From the NCBI RefSeq assembly GCF_029193815.1, contig NZ_JARFVC010000011.1, forward strand, positions 1 through 64,000: DNA of 64,000 nt. The letters run 5' to 3'. Position 1 is the stretch's first letter. Every line of letters begins with the position of its first letter. Both the position numbers and the translations under genes were made by a program. Below the pieces are notes generated by a model. The model did no database searches. It saw only the letters and a list, made by a program, of their open reading frames with translations, and was not told where the DNA came from. Source of the stretch: Cytobacillus sp. S13-E01. GTDB taxonomy: Bacteria; Bacillota; Bacilli; Bacillales; Bacillaceae_L. Below are positions 47,094 to 56,051 of the stretch, in pieces.

Positions 47094-47121
47094 TTGTCAA
47101 AATAAATTTTGGATGTATAAT
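47094..47121 (+). promoter_or_regulatory. SigmaA promoter of the maltodextrin transporter operon
   Basis: TTGTCA and TATAAT are 16 bases apart. Two LacI-type operators and a cre-like site follow within 75 bases. Confidence 0.7.
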
Positions 47122-47132
47122 TAGGTTTAGTG

Positions 47133-47195
47133 GTGCAATCGTTTTCACAAAGATGTAAGCGCTAAAATTCATCACCCTGTGCAATCGATTGTGCA
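47133..47195. promoter_or_regulatory. Operator cluster: two LacI-type sites and a cre-like site
   Basis: GTGCAATCGTTTTCAC is at 47133-47148 and TGCAATCGATTGTGCA at 47180-47195; both centre on ATCG and resemble the site at 46988. Between them, TGTAAGCGCTAAAA (47154-47167) approaches the CcpA cre consensus TGWAANCGNTNWCA. They lie after the promoter, where a bound repressor would block transcription. The local LacI regulator at 54832 is the likely ligand-responsive protein. Confidence 0.65.
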
Positions 47196-47232
47196 AAATA
47201 AAATATTTACATAAACAATAGGAGGGGTCAAA

Positions 47233-48507
47233 ATGAAGAAATTTTTATCGATGTTTATGATTATGGTTTTAGCTTTGGGCTTCTTGGCTGCTTGCGGTCC
47301 ACAACGTAATGCACAAGAAGAGCCGGCAGAAGGTGGGGCTAATGAAGAGGCTACAGAAACAGACAAGCCAGAAAAGTTAACGATGTGGGTTAATGATGAA
47401 GAAAAACAAAAAGATGCTATTGCTGAAATGGTTAAAAGTTTTACAGAAGAGTATGGTATTGAAGTTGAAATGACACCAATAAGCATGCTAGATCAAGTTA
47501 AAAACCTAGCATTAGATGCACCAGCTGGAAAAGGTCCAGATGTATTCTTCCAACCACATGATCGAATTGGTGATATTGTAACACAAGGATTAGCAGAACC
47601 AGTTACACTTGATAACGCTGGTGACTACAGTGAAACGGCAATTGATGCAGTAACGTATGATGGTGAAATTTATGGTGTACCACAAGTAGTTGAAACGTAT
47701 GGTCTTTTTTATAATAAAGATCTATCACCAGAGGCTCCAAGCACAATGGAAGAGCTAACTGCTCTTGCGTCAAGCCAAACGGATGCTGCTCAAGATAAAT
47801 ATGGCTTCTTAATGGAAGCAGCTAACTTCTACTTCGTATATCCTTTCTTTGCTGGATATGGTGGTTATGTATTTAATAAAGAAGGTGGAGCGTATGACGC
47901 TTCAGATATCGGACTAGCAAATGAGGGTGCTGTACAGGGCGGAGAATTAGTACAATCTTGGTTCACTAATGGTTATATTCCTAAAGAGATTACAGGCGAT
48001 ATCATGAATGGTTTATTTACTGGTGGTAAAGTAGCGGCTGTAATTACAGGTCCTTGGAATATTGCAACATACCGTGATGCTTTAGGTGATAAACTTGCTA
48101 CTGCACCACTACCATTATTAGAGAATGGTGAAAACCCAAAATCATTTGTTGGGGTTAAATCATGGATGGTTTCATCTTATTCTGAAAATAAAGAGTGGGC
48201 TACAAAGCTTTTACAACACATAACAAATCAAGAAAATTCAATGTATTATTATGAAAATGCTGGTGAAATGCCTGCAAATCAAGCAGCATTAACCGATGAA
48301 AAAATTACAAATGATCCATTAATGAGTGGATTTGCAGAGCAAATTGCTTATGGTGAACCAATGCCAAGTATTCCACAAATGCAACAAGTATGGGATCCAA
48401 TGGGTAGTGCACTTCAATTCATTGCTAATGGTGATGATGTAAAAGAAGTATTAGAAGAAGCTGTTCAAACGATTAAAGATAACATCGCTGCAAGTGGTGC
48501 GAAATAA
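47233..48507 (+). CDS. Maltodextrin-binding lipoprotein (MdxE/MalE-like)
   Basis: A 424-residue extracellular solute-binding protein. The signal peptide ends in the lipobox LAAC with the lipidated cysteine at residue 21, followed by an acidic linker. LTMWVNDEEKQKDAIAEM, GPDVFFQPHDRIGDI, AVITGPWNIATYRD and PMPSIPQMQQVWDPMG are typical of maltose/maltodextrin-binding proteins. GGAGGGG precedes the ATG. A stem-loop lies between it and the permease genes and may favour higher expression of the binding protein. Confidence 0.92.
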   Translation: MKKFLSMFMIMVLALGFLAACGPQRNAQEEPAEGGANEEATETDKPEKLTMWVNDEEKQKDAIAEMVKSFTEEYGIEVEMTPISMLDQVKNLALDAPAGKGPDVFFQPHDRIGDIVTQGLAEPVTLDNAGDYSETAIDAVTYDGEIYGVPQVVETYGLFYNKDLSPEAPSTMEELTALASSQTDAAQDKYGFLMEAANFYFVYPFFAGYGGYVFNKEGGAYDASDIGLANEGAVQGGELVQSWFTNGYIPKEITGDIMNGLFTGGKVAAVITGPWNIATYRDALGDKLATAPLPLLENGENPKSFVGVKSWMVSSYSENKEWATKLLQHITNQENSMYYYENAGEMPANQAALTDEKITNDPLMSGFAEQIAYGEPMPSIPQMQQVWDPMGSALQFIANGDDVKEVLEEAVQTIKDNIAASGAK

Positions 48508-48523
48508 TCATTAAATGAGTATA

Positions 48524-48556
48524 GGGTGGATAGAGAGAAATCTTTCTATCCACCAT
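48524..48556 (+). promoter_or_regulatory. Intercistronic stem-loop after the binding-protein gene
   Basis: GGTGGATAGA pairs with TCTATCCACC. There is no T run, so it looks like an mRNA-stabilising or processing hairpin rather than a full terminator. Confidence 0.6.
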
Positions 48557-48581
48557 TATTCATTAACCAGGAGGATTACCG

Positions 48582-49871
48582 ATGTCTGACCAAATAGTGA
48601 AACATAAAGGACATAATCCCAAAATAGCTATCGTGCTATCAATCCTGTTTGCAGGATTAGGTCAGTTTTATAATCGTAGATTTTTAAAAGGATTCTTTTT
48701 AATCATTATAGAAGCGGCCTTCTTAATAACATTTTATAATTTCTTGAATATAGGAGTATGGGGAATTGTAACGTTAGGGGAAATCCCAAAGATTGACCAC
48801 TCTATCTTTTTATTAATTCAAGGACTTGTTTCGGTTATAATAATTGGCTTTGCGTTAGTTCTTTACTATTTTAATATTATAGATGCTCGGAGAGACGCAA
48901 TCAAAATACAAGAAGGAACAAAAATTCCGTCAATCAAGGAATCATTATTAAAAGCATGGGATGCTGGATTCCCTTACATTTTAGTAACACCCGGCCTAGT
49001 ACTTCTAATTTTCATCGTCGTACTACCATTATTATTTATGGTTTCGCTTGCCTTCACAGACTATAACTTATACAATTCACCACCGCGAAACTTATTAAAC
49101 TGGGTAGGATTTGATAACTTTGTAAATCTGGTATCGATTCCAATATGGCAAAATACATTTTTTAGCGTATTTTCTTGGACCATTGTTTGGACTGTAGTTG
49201 CAACTACATCTCAAATCGTTTTAGGGCTATTCTTAGCATTGTTAGTGAATGATTCACGGATTAAATTTAAACGTGCTATAAGAACATTGTTGATTTTACC
49301 TTGGGCGGTCCCAGCTTTTGTAACGATCCTAGTTTTTGCTGCGATGTTTAATGATAAATTTGGTGCAATCAATAGAGATATACTAAGTCAAATTGGTGTT
49401 ATGATACCATGGTTAACCGATCCATTTTGGGCGAAAATAGCGTTAATCATGATTCAAACCTGGTTGGGCTTTCCATTTGTATTCGCTCTGTTCACAGGGA
49501 TATTGCAAAGTATTTCAAAGGATTGGTATGAGGCTGCAGATGTTGATGGCGGGACGAGATTCCAGAAATTCCGTTTTATAACATTACCACACGTCTTATA
49601 TGCAACTGCGCCATTATTAATCATGCAATACGCAGGGAATTTTAATAACTTCAATATTATTTACTTATTTAATGATGGAGGACCAGCAGTACGAGGTCAG
49701 AACGCCGGTGGAACCGACATCCTTATTTCGTGGGTGTATGACTTAACCTTTACAACAAATAACTATAACATGGCAGCAGCCATTTCCATCATTATTGGAT
49801 TACTAGTAAGTGGATTTGCGTTCTATCAATTCCGTAAAACTCGTTCGTTTAAAGAGGAGGGGAATATTTAA
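48582..49871 (+). CDS. Maltodextrin ABC permease (MdxF/MalF-like)
   Basis: A 429-residue inner-membrane permease. The N-terminus has an extra pair of helices with GLGQFYNRRFLKG, as in Bacillus MdxF. The core carries the ABC permease EAA loop EAADVDGGTRFQKFRFITLP, which contacts the ATPase. It has about eight hydrophobic segments. The stop codon overlaps the next start by one base, indicating coupling. It forms the channel with the following permease. Confidence 0.92.
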   Translation: MSDQIVKHKGHNPKIAIVLSILFAGLGQFYNRRFLKGFFLIIIEAAFLITFYNFLNIGVWGIVTLGEIPKIDHSIFLLIQGLVSVIIIGFALVLYYFNIIDARRDAIKIQEGTKIPSIKESLLKAWDAGFPYILVTPGLVLLIFIVVLPLLFMVSLAFTDYNLYNSPPRNLLNWVGFDNFVNLVSIPIWQNTFFSVFSWTIVWTVVATTSQIVLGLFLALLVNDSRIKFKRAIRTLLILPWAVPAFVTILVFAAMFNDKFGAINRDILSQIGVMIPWLTDPFWAKIALIMIQTWLGFPFVFALFTGILQSISKDWYEAADVDGGTRFQKFRFITLPHVLYATAPLLIMQYAGNFNNFNIIYLFNDGGPAVRGQNAGGTDILISWVYDLTFTTNNYNMAAAISIIIGLLVSGFAFYQFRKTRSFKEEGNI

Positions 49872-50713
49872 TGAATGCAAAATTAAAGTCGAAAATAGAA
49901 GTTTCATTAATATATCTGTTTTTATTGATTATGTTTGTAATCATTGCTTATCCTTTGCTTTGGACAATTGCGATGTCATTAAACCCTGGGACAAGTCTTT
50001 ACTCTGCTTCAATTATTCCAGAACGAATAACCTTTGAACATTATAGATGGCTATTCTTTGATCCGAAAAGTGATTATTTAATATGGTATAAAAACAGTAT
50101 TTTTGTAGCTGTAATTAACTCATTTGTTTCCGTTTTTATTACAGCATTAATAGCATATGCATTTTCTAGATATCGGTTTGTTGGAAGAAAATACGGTTTA
50201 TACGCATTTTTAATTTTACAAATGTTCCCGTCATTAATGGCGATGGTTGCATTGTATATCCTTTTAAATATGCTTGGATTACTAAATACATTGTGGGGCC
50301 TAATTTTAATTTACGTGGGTGGTCAAATTCCATTTAATGCATGGTTGGTAAAAGGGTATTTTGATACAATTCCTAAAGAGCTAGATGAAGCAGCACGTAT
50401 GGATGGAGCAGGACACTTCGGCGTATTCTTTAAAATTATGCTACCGCTTGCTAAACCAATTCTTGCGGTTGTTGCATTATTTAACTTTATGGCGCCATTT
50501 ACAGATTATTTACTACCGAGTATTGTAATCCGTGATGCAGATAAGTTTACATTAGCACTGGGATTATTTAACTTTATTAATGATAAATTTTCTAACAATT
50601 TTACAGTATTTGCTGCAGGTTCAATTTTAATTGCACTACCAATTGCTTTAGTATTCCTGTTCCTACAAAAATATTTAATTTCAGGTTTGACTGCTGGTGG
50701 TACAAAAGGATAA
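49871..50713 (+). CDS. Maltodextrin ABC permease (MdxG/MalG-like)
   Basis: A 280-residue permease with six hydrophobic segments and the EAA loop ELDEAARMDGAGHFGVFFKI. GAGGAGGGG precedes the ATG. No ATP-binding gene is present anywhere in this cluster; in B. subtilis MdxEFG is powered by the shared ATPase MsmX encoded elsewhere, and the same arrangement is likely here. Confidence 0.92.
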   Translation: MNAKLKSKIEVSLIYLFLLIMFVIIAYPLLWTIAMSLNPGTSLYSASIIPERITFEHYRWLFFDPKSDYLIWYKNSIFVAVINSFVSVFITALIAYAFSRYRFVGRKYGLYAFLILQMFPSLMAMVALYILLNMLGLLNTLWGLILIYVGGQIPFNAWLVKGYFDTIPKELDEAARMDGAGHFGVFFKIMLPLAKPILAVVALFNFMAPFTDYLLPSIVIRDADKFTLALGLFNFINDKFSNNFTVFAAGSILIALPIALVFLFLQKYLISGLTAGGTKG

Positions 50714-50757
50714 TCTTAAAGGCGTGAATATAAAAATGATGAATAGGGGGAGCGGAG

Positions 50758-52290
50758 ATGAATAAACGTGTGATATCACTGTTTCTAATTCCGTTTCTTC
50801 TTTTTTACGCCTTGCCGGTTCAAGCCGTAGAAAATGAAGAACGTAGTTGGCAGGAAGAAATAATGTATTTTATTATGGTGGACCGTTTTAATAATGGTGA
50901 TCCTACAAATGATTATGAGGTAGACCGTAATGACCCAAAAGCCTATCAAGGTGGAGATATAAAAGGGATAACAGCAAAACTTGACTACATAAAAGGGATG
51001 GGGTTTACGGCAATTTGGTTAACACCTATTTTTAAAAATGAACCGAAGGGATACCATGGTTACTGGACCGAAGACTTTTATGAAGTTGAAGAAAACTTTG
51101 GAACTCTAGAGGATTTCAAAGAGCTAGTCAATGAGGCTCATAAACGTGATATAAAGGTAGTCCTTGACTTTGTTGTTAATCATACAGGCTACCAAAACCC
51201 ATGGTTAGAGGATCCTGACAAACAGGATTGGTTTCATGAAAGAAAAGATATTATCAATTGGAATAGTCAAGAACAAATTGAAAACAGACAACTATATGGA
51301 TTGCCTGATTTGGCACAAGAAAACCCTGAAACAAAAGAATACTTACTAGAGGTTGCAAAATGGTGGATTCAAGAAACAGATATTGATGGGTATCGTCTCG
51401 ATACAGTACGTCATGTACCAAAATGGTTCTGGGAAGAGTTTGCAACTGCCGTAAAATCAGTAAAAGAAGATTTCTTTTTACTTGGTGAGGTATGGGATGA
51501 TGATCCAAGTTATGTAGCAGATTATACTAAAACGGGAATTGACTCTGTAGTTGACTATCCTTTTTTTAATGAAGCTGCACGGGTGTTTAGTTCCCCAGAT
51601 CAATCTTTAGATCGTCTTGATACAGTCTGGCAACGAAATAAGACTCTTTATGAAAATCCTTATATACTTGGGAATTTCATTGATAACCATGACAATGTTC
51701 GTTTTACTAGAAGAGCGTTACAACAACAGGAGAATCCAATAACTAGATTAAAGCTCGCTCTTTCATATTTATACACAGCACCTGGCATTCCAATTGTGTA
51801 CTATGGCACCGAAATTGCAATGGATGGTGGAGAAGACCCTGATAATAGAAGATTAATGGATTTTCGTACCGACGATGAGTTAGTAAATTATATAACTAAA
51901 TTAAGTAACCTAAGAAAAAATAATTCTGCATTAACTGAAGGCGATTTCGAATTACTTCATGATGATAAAGGAATGGCTGTTTTTAAACGAACAAATGAAG
52001 ATAACACAATTATTATCGCAATCAACAATTCATCCGAATCAAAAAGGTTTGACCTTTCAAATGAGGTTATTGAGCCTAATATGCAATTGACAGGAACATT
52101 AACTGATGATGTTATCCCTGGAAATTCGGATGGATACACAATTATATTAGACCGTGAATTGGCAGAGGTTTATGTACTTACTGAAAAACAAGGTGCAAAT
52201 ATTCCTATTATTAGCGTTTTTATTCTAGTTCCTCTCGCAACAGTTGGATTTTTCTTACTGAATAGAAGGAGACTAAAGAAAAAGGATTAG
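50758..52290 (+). CDS. Membrane-anchored extracellular alpha-amylase (GH13)
   Basis: A 510-residue GH13 enzyme with an N-terminal signal peptide (cleavage probably after LPVQA) and a C-terminal hydrophobic helix, FILVPLATVGFFLL, followed by the basic tail NRRRLKKKD. Catalytic blocks are DFVVNHTGY, the nucleophile in DGYRLDTVRH, FLLGEVWDD and FIDNHDNVR. There is no LPXTG motif, so the tail should act as a membrane anchor that keeps the enzyme beside the transporter. It probably cuts starch-derived glucans outside the cell. GGGGGAGCG precedes the ATG. Confidence 0.88.
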   Translation: MNKRVISLFLIPFLLFYALPVQAVENEERSWQEEIMYFIMVDRFNNGDPTNDYEVDRNDPKAYQGGDIKGITAKLDYIKGMGFTAIWLTPIFKNEPKGYHGYWTEDFYEVEENFGTLEDFKELVNEAHKRDIKVVLDFVVNHTGYQNPWLEDPDKQDWFHERKDIINWNSQEQIENRQLYGLPDLAQENPETKEYLLEVAKWWIQETDIDGYRLDTVRHVPKWFWEEFATAVKSVKEDFFLLGEVWDDDPSYVADYTKTGIDSVVDYPFFNEAARVFSSPDQSLDRLDTVWQRNKTLYENPYILGNFIDNHDNVRFTRRALQQQENPITRLKLALSYLYTAPGIPIVYYGTEIAMDGGEDPDNRRLMDFRTDDELVNYITKLSNLRKNNSALTEGDFELLHDDKGMAVFKRTNEDNTIIIAINNSSESKRFDLSNEVIEPNMQLTGTLTDDVIPGNSDGYTIILDRELAEVYVLTEKQGANIPIISVFILVPLATVGFFLLNRRRLKKKD

Positions 52291-52307
52291 TAACATGGAG
52301 GTAAAGT

Positions 52308-54674
52308 ATGTTAGAAGATACAAGTTTTGCGATTCATCCAGGGCAAAAAAAAACACTGGAAAATACAACATATCATGATGTCGGCAATTTATTAAACTTT
52401 GAGGAGACAAAAGGGGTCTATACATTTTCTTGTGATGCCGGCTATGTCACACTTTTATTTTACAGGCAAGATATTGTACGTATTATTATGAATCCTTTTG
52501 AGAAACCATCTGTAAAGTCGAGTGTTGCATTAGTAAAAGAGCCAGAAAAAGTTAATGTTGAAGTTGTCGAAAACGAAGTGGAGATCGCCCTTTCTACTGG
52601 GAAATTAGCCATTAAAATCTTAAAGACTCCATTTCGGGTAAGTATTTATGATGGAACTGGTACACTGTTAGTCAGAGAAACGGTAAAAGGAATGGGGTAC
52701 AAAGAAAATCGTGAAGTGATCTGTTTTAAGGAGATGTCTGAAAATGATCATTTTTATGGCTTTGGTGAAAAAAGCGGGTTCTTAGATAAACGTGGCGAAA
52801 AAATGACAATGTGGAACACAGATGTGTATGCCCCCCATAATCCAGAAACAGATGCGTTGTATGAGTCAATTCCTTATTTTATGACTTTGCGAAACGGAAA
52901 TGCCCATGGAATTTTCTTTGATAATACCTTTAAAACAACGTTTGATTTACGAACAGAAACAGATACATTTTCCTTTCATGCTGAGGGAGGGCAATTAGAT
53001 TATTATGTACTAGCAGGGCCAACTCCCAAAGCTGTCCTTGAGCAATATACAGACCTGACTGGGAGGGCGCCAATCCCGCCAAAATGGGCGATAGGCTACC
53101 ATCAATCACGTTATAGCTATGAAACAGAGCAAGAGGTTCGTGAATTAGCCAAAACGTTTTTAGAAAAAAACATTCCATTAGATGTAATCTACCTTGATAT
53201 ACATTATATGGATGGCTATCGTGTTTTTTCCTTTGACAAGGACCGCTTCCCAACACCTGATAAAATGATCAAGGATTTGAAAAATGCTGGTATTCGCATT
53301 GTACCAATCGTTGACCCAGGAGTTAAGGAAGATCCAGAATATAAAATATATCAAGAGGGTATTAGAAATGATCTATTTTGTAAGTATATCGAAGGAAATA
53401 TATACTTTGGTGAGGTATGGCCTGGAAACAGTGCTTTCCCGGATTTCACTACGAAGAAAGCGCGTGAATGGTGGGGAGATAAGCATTCATTTTATACTGA
53501 TTTAGGGATTGAAGGAATTTGGAATGACATGAACGAACCAGCAGTCTTTAATGAAACAAAGACAATGGATTTAAAAGTATTGCATGATAATGAAGGTGAC
53601 CCACGTACTCATAGAGAGCTTCATAATATTTATGGTTTAATGATGGGTGAAGCGACCTATGAGGGAATGAAAAAGCAGTTATCTGGTAAACGACCATTTT
53701 TATTGACCCGTGCTGGTTATTCTGGTGTGCAGAGATATGCGGCTGTCTGGACAGGTGACAATCGTAGCTTTTGGGAGCATCTTCAAATGTCATTGCCTAT
53801 GGTGATGAATTTAGGATTATCTGGTATTCCTTTTACAGGTCCTGATGTTGGGGGCTTTGCACATGATTCAAATGGTGAGCTTTTAGCTAGATGGACACAA
53901 GTTGGAGCATTTACTCCATATTTCCGTAACCACAGTGCTATAGGGTTTGCCAGACAAGAGCCATGGTCATTTGGGGTAAAATACGAAGAGGTTATTAAGA
54001 AATATATCCAGCTTCGATATCAATGGATGCCTCAATTGTACAGTTTGTTTGCAGAAGCAAATGAAACAGGAACTCCTGTAGTACGACCTTTAATGATGGG
54101 GTATCCAAATGATGAACATACATTTAATTTATCAGATCAGTTTATGTTTGGTGATAATGTCATCATTGCACCAATTATGACTCCAGGCACAACCCACCGT
54201 GCTGTCTACTTACCTGAGGATATTTGGGTGAATTATTGGACAGACGAAGTGCTAGAAGGTGGTACACATCACCTTATCCAAGCAGATTTAGAAATACTAC
54301 CGATTTTTATAAAACAAGGAACGATGATTGCTCATGGTGAAGTTAAACAATCATCAGACTATATTGATGAAAAGTTAACGATTCATCTCTATACCAGTTC
54401 AGAAGGGTCTTCTCTCTTTACACTATATGAAGATGATGGCAAGACCTTTGATTATGAAAAGGGTGCATTTCTTCGTAAAACAATAAAAGCAGAGTTTCAG
54501 CAAAATAAGTTAGAACTTACAATTGAAGACGAAGGATCATACACACCAACATGGAAACACCTAGAGCTAAAACTACACAATAGCACAGAAAATTTGAAAG
54601 TAAATGTGAACGGTAAAGAGATCAGTGAAAAAGAGTATGATAGAAAAGTAAATGTAGTGACTTGTATCCTTTGA
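52308..54674 (+). CDS. malA: GH31 alpha-glucosidase
   Basis: A 788-residue cytoplasmic GH31 enzyme that releases glucose from maltose and maltodextrins. The nucleophile is in WNDMNEPAVF (Asp 407). GFGEKSGFLDKRG, PIPPKWAIGYHQSRYSYE, AAVWTGDN and FTGPDVGGF follow the family order. It has no signal peptide. GGAGG is 8-9 bases before the ATG, and only 17 bases separate it from the amylase gene. Confidence 0.93.
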   Translation: MLEDTSFAIHPGQKKTLENTTYHDVGNLLNFEETKGVYTFSCDAGYVTLLFYRQDIVRIIMNPFEKPSVKSSVALVKEPEKVNVEVVENEVEIALSTGKLAIKILKTPFRVSIYDGTGTLLVRETVKGMGYKENREVICFKEMSENDHFYGFGEKSGFLDKRGEKMTMWNTDVYAPHNPETDALYESIPYFMTLRNGNAHGIFFDNTFKTTFDLRTETDTFSFHAEGGQLDYYVLAGPTPKAVLEQYTDLTGRAPIPPKWAIGYHQSRYSYETEQEVRELAKTFLEKNIPLDVIYLDIHYMDGYRVFSFDKDRFPTPDKMIKDLKNAGIRIVPIVDPGVKEDPEYKIYQEGIRNDLFCKYIEGNIYFGEVWPGNSAFPDFTTKKAREWWGDKHSFYTDLGIEGIWNDMNEPAVFNETKTMDLKVLHDNEGDPRTHRELHNIYGLMMGEATYEGMKKQLSGKRPFLLTRAGYSGVQRYAAVWTGDNRSFWEHLQMSLPMVMNLGLSGIPFTGPDVGGFAHDSNGELLARWTQVGAFTPYFRNHSAIGFARQEPWSFGVKYEEVIKKYIQLRYQWMPQLYSLFAEANETGTPVVRPLMMGYPNDEHTFNLSDQFMFGDNVIIAPIMTPGTTHRAVYLPEDIWVNYWTDEVLEGGTHHLIQADLEILPIFIKQGTMIAHGEVKQSSDYIDEKLTIHLYTSSEGSSLFTLYEDDGKTFDYEKGAFLRKTIKAEFQQNKLELTIEDEGSYTPTWKHLELKLHNSTENLKVNVNGKEISEKEYDRKVNVVTCIL

Positions 54675-54831
54675 TATTTAGCCAATTAGGGTGTCAGATA
54701 TGACTCTTTCACCTATCTTTTACAGGAATAAAGTGGAACTAATAATTTTGTGTAAAACCACTCATTTGAATAAGAAATATAGTAAAATAAATTAAAATGG
54801 ATGTTGCCGAAAGAGAGGAAGTTGCGTTCTG

Positions 54832-55869
54832 ATGACAGTTACAATTAAAGATGTAGCAAAACTTGCTAAGGTTGCTCCGTCAACGGTATCTAGAGTAATT
54901 GCCAACAATCCTCGGATTAGTGATAAAACAAAAGAGCGAGTAAGAGAAGCGATGAAAGAGCTAGGTTATCATCCGAATTTTATAGCTAGGAGCTTAGCTA
55001 GTAAGTCAACACAATCGATTGGGCTAGTTATGCCAAGTTCAGCAGATAAAGTCTTTCAGAATCCTTTCTTTCCAGAAGTTATTCGCGGAATTAGTAAGGG
55101 AGCACATGAAAAACAATATTCATTGCATATGTCAACAGGTGAAACTGAAGATGAGATTTTTGACGGTCTCATCCAAATGGTACAGGGACGTCGAGTTGAC
55201 GGAGTCGTTCTTTTATACTCGCGCTTTGATGACGAAGTTGTATCTTATTTACAAAAAAGAAATTTCCCCTTTGTTGTAATTGGAAAACCGTATAAAAATA
55301 TAGAGGAAATCAATCATGTAGATAATGATAATTACCGAGCTTCTAAGGAAATCACAGAATACCTAATTGGTTTAGGTCATGAACGAATTGCTTTTGTTGG
55401 TGGAAACTTAAATTTTGTTGTGACAATAGATCGATTATTAGGATATGAAAAGGCTATTCGAAATTCGGGTCTAACGTACCGAGATGAATACATTAGCCAT
55501 GAAGAATTTTTAAAAGAAGGTGGCCAAGAGGCGATTACAGAGTTATTGTCTTTAGAAGAGCCTCCTACTGCTCTGGTTGTTGCTGATGACTTGATGGCAC
55601 TGGGAATATTGGGTAAGCTTGATGAAATGGGTAAGGTTGTCCCGGAGGATATTTCTGTGATTAGTTTTAATAACGTACTTTTAACAGAAATATCTAGACC
55701 ACCGTTAACGTCAGTAGACATTAATATTTTTCGGTTGGGTTACGAAGCAGCTAAAAGTTTAATACAGCTAGCGGAAAATCCTAACGAAACAGTAAAACGT
55801 ATTATTGTGCCATATAAAGTTATAAAGAGACAATCATGTGGTGTAGTTAATAAAATGCCAATAATTTAA
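54832..55869 (+). CDS. LacI-family repressor of the maltodextrin cluster (MalR-like)
   Basis: A 345-residue LacI/GalR regulator. The helix-turn-helix is at residues 3-25 (TIKDVAKLAKVAPSTVSRVI), the hinge helix is in ARSLASK, and the sugar-binding core contains QNPFFPEVIRGISKGAHEK and DNDNYRASKEIT. GAGAGGAAG precedes the ATG. As last gene of the cluster it most likely binds the CG-centred operators at 46988, 47133 and 47180 and is released by maltose or maltodextrin. The ligand is inference. Confidence 0.88.
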   Translation: MTVTIKDVAKLAKVAPSTVSRVIANNPRISDKTKERVREAMKELGYHPNFIARSLASKSTQSIGLVMPSSADKVFQNPFFPEVIRGISKGAHEKQYSLHMSTGETEDEIFDGLIQMVQGRRVDGVVLLYSRFDDEVVSYLQKRNFPFVVIGKPYKNIEEINHVDNDNYRASKEITEYLIGLGHERIAFVGGNLNFVVTIDRLLGYEKAIRNSGLTYRDEYISHEEFLKEGGQEAITELLSLEEPPTALVVADDLMALGILGKLDEMGKVVPEDISVISFNNVLLTEISRPPLTSVDINIFRLGYEAAKSLIQLAENPNETVKRIIVPYKVIKRQSCGVVNKMPII

Positions 55870-55912
55870 AGAAGCGAAGTGGACAGGATATAGCTGTTTG
55901 CTTCGCTTTGTT
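55870..55912 (+). terminator. Terminator after the MalR-like gene
   Basis: GAAGCGAAG pairs with CTTCGCTT around an inner ACAG/CTGT stem. Confidence 0.7.
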
Positions 55913-56006
55913 AATGCTGTTTCCCTTTTATAAACGCTTCTGCAAAGAAACAAAGACCAGCACTTATTATTAGCAATGATAAAAATTATGATGAGTAGAA
56001 AACTAA

Positions 56007-56044
56007 ATACGGGTCAAAACCCCAAAATGGATTTGACCCGTACG
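56007..56044 (-). terminator. Terminator of the metH operon
   Basis: TACGGGTCAAA pairs with TTTGACCCGTA around an inner CC/GG pairing, downstream of metH on the minus strand. Confidence 0.7.
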
Positions 56045-56051
56045 CATATAT

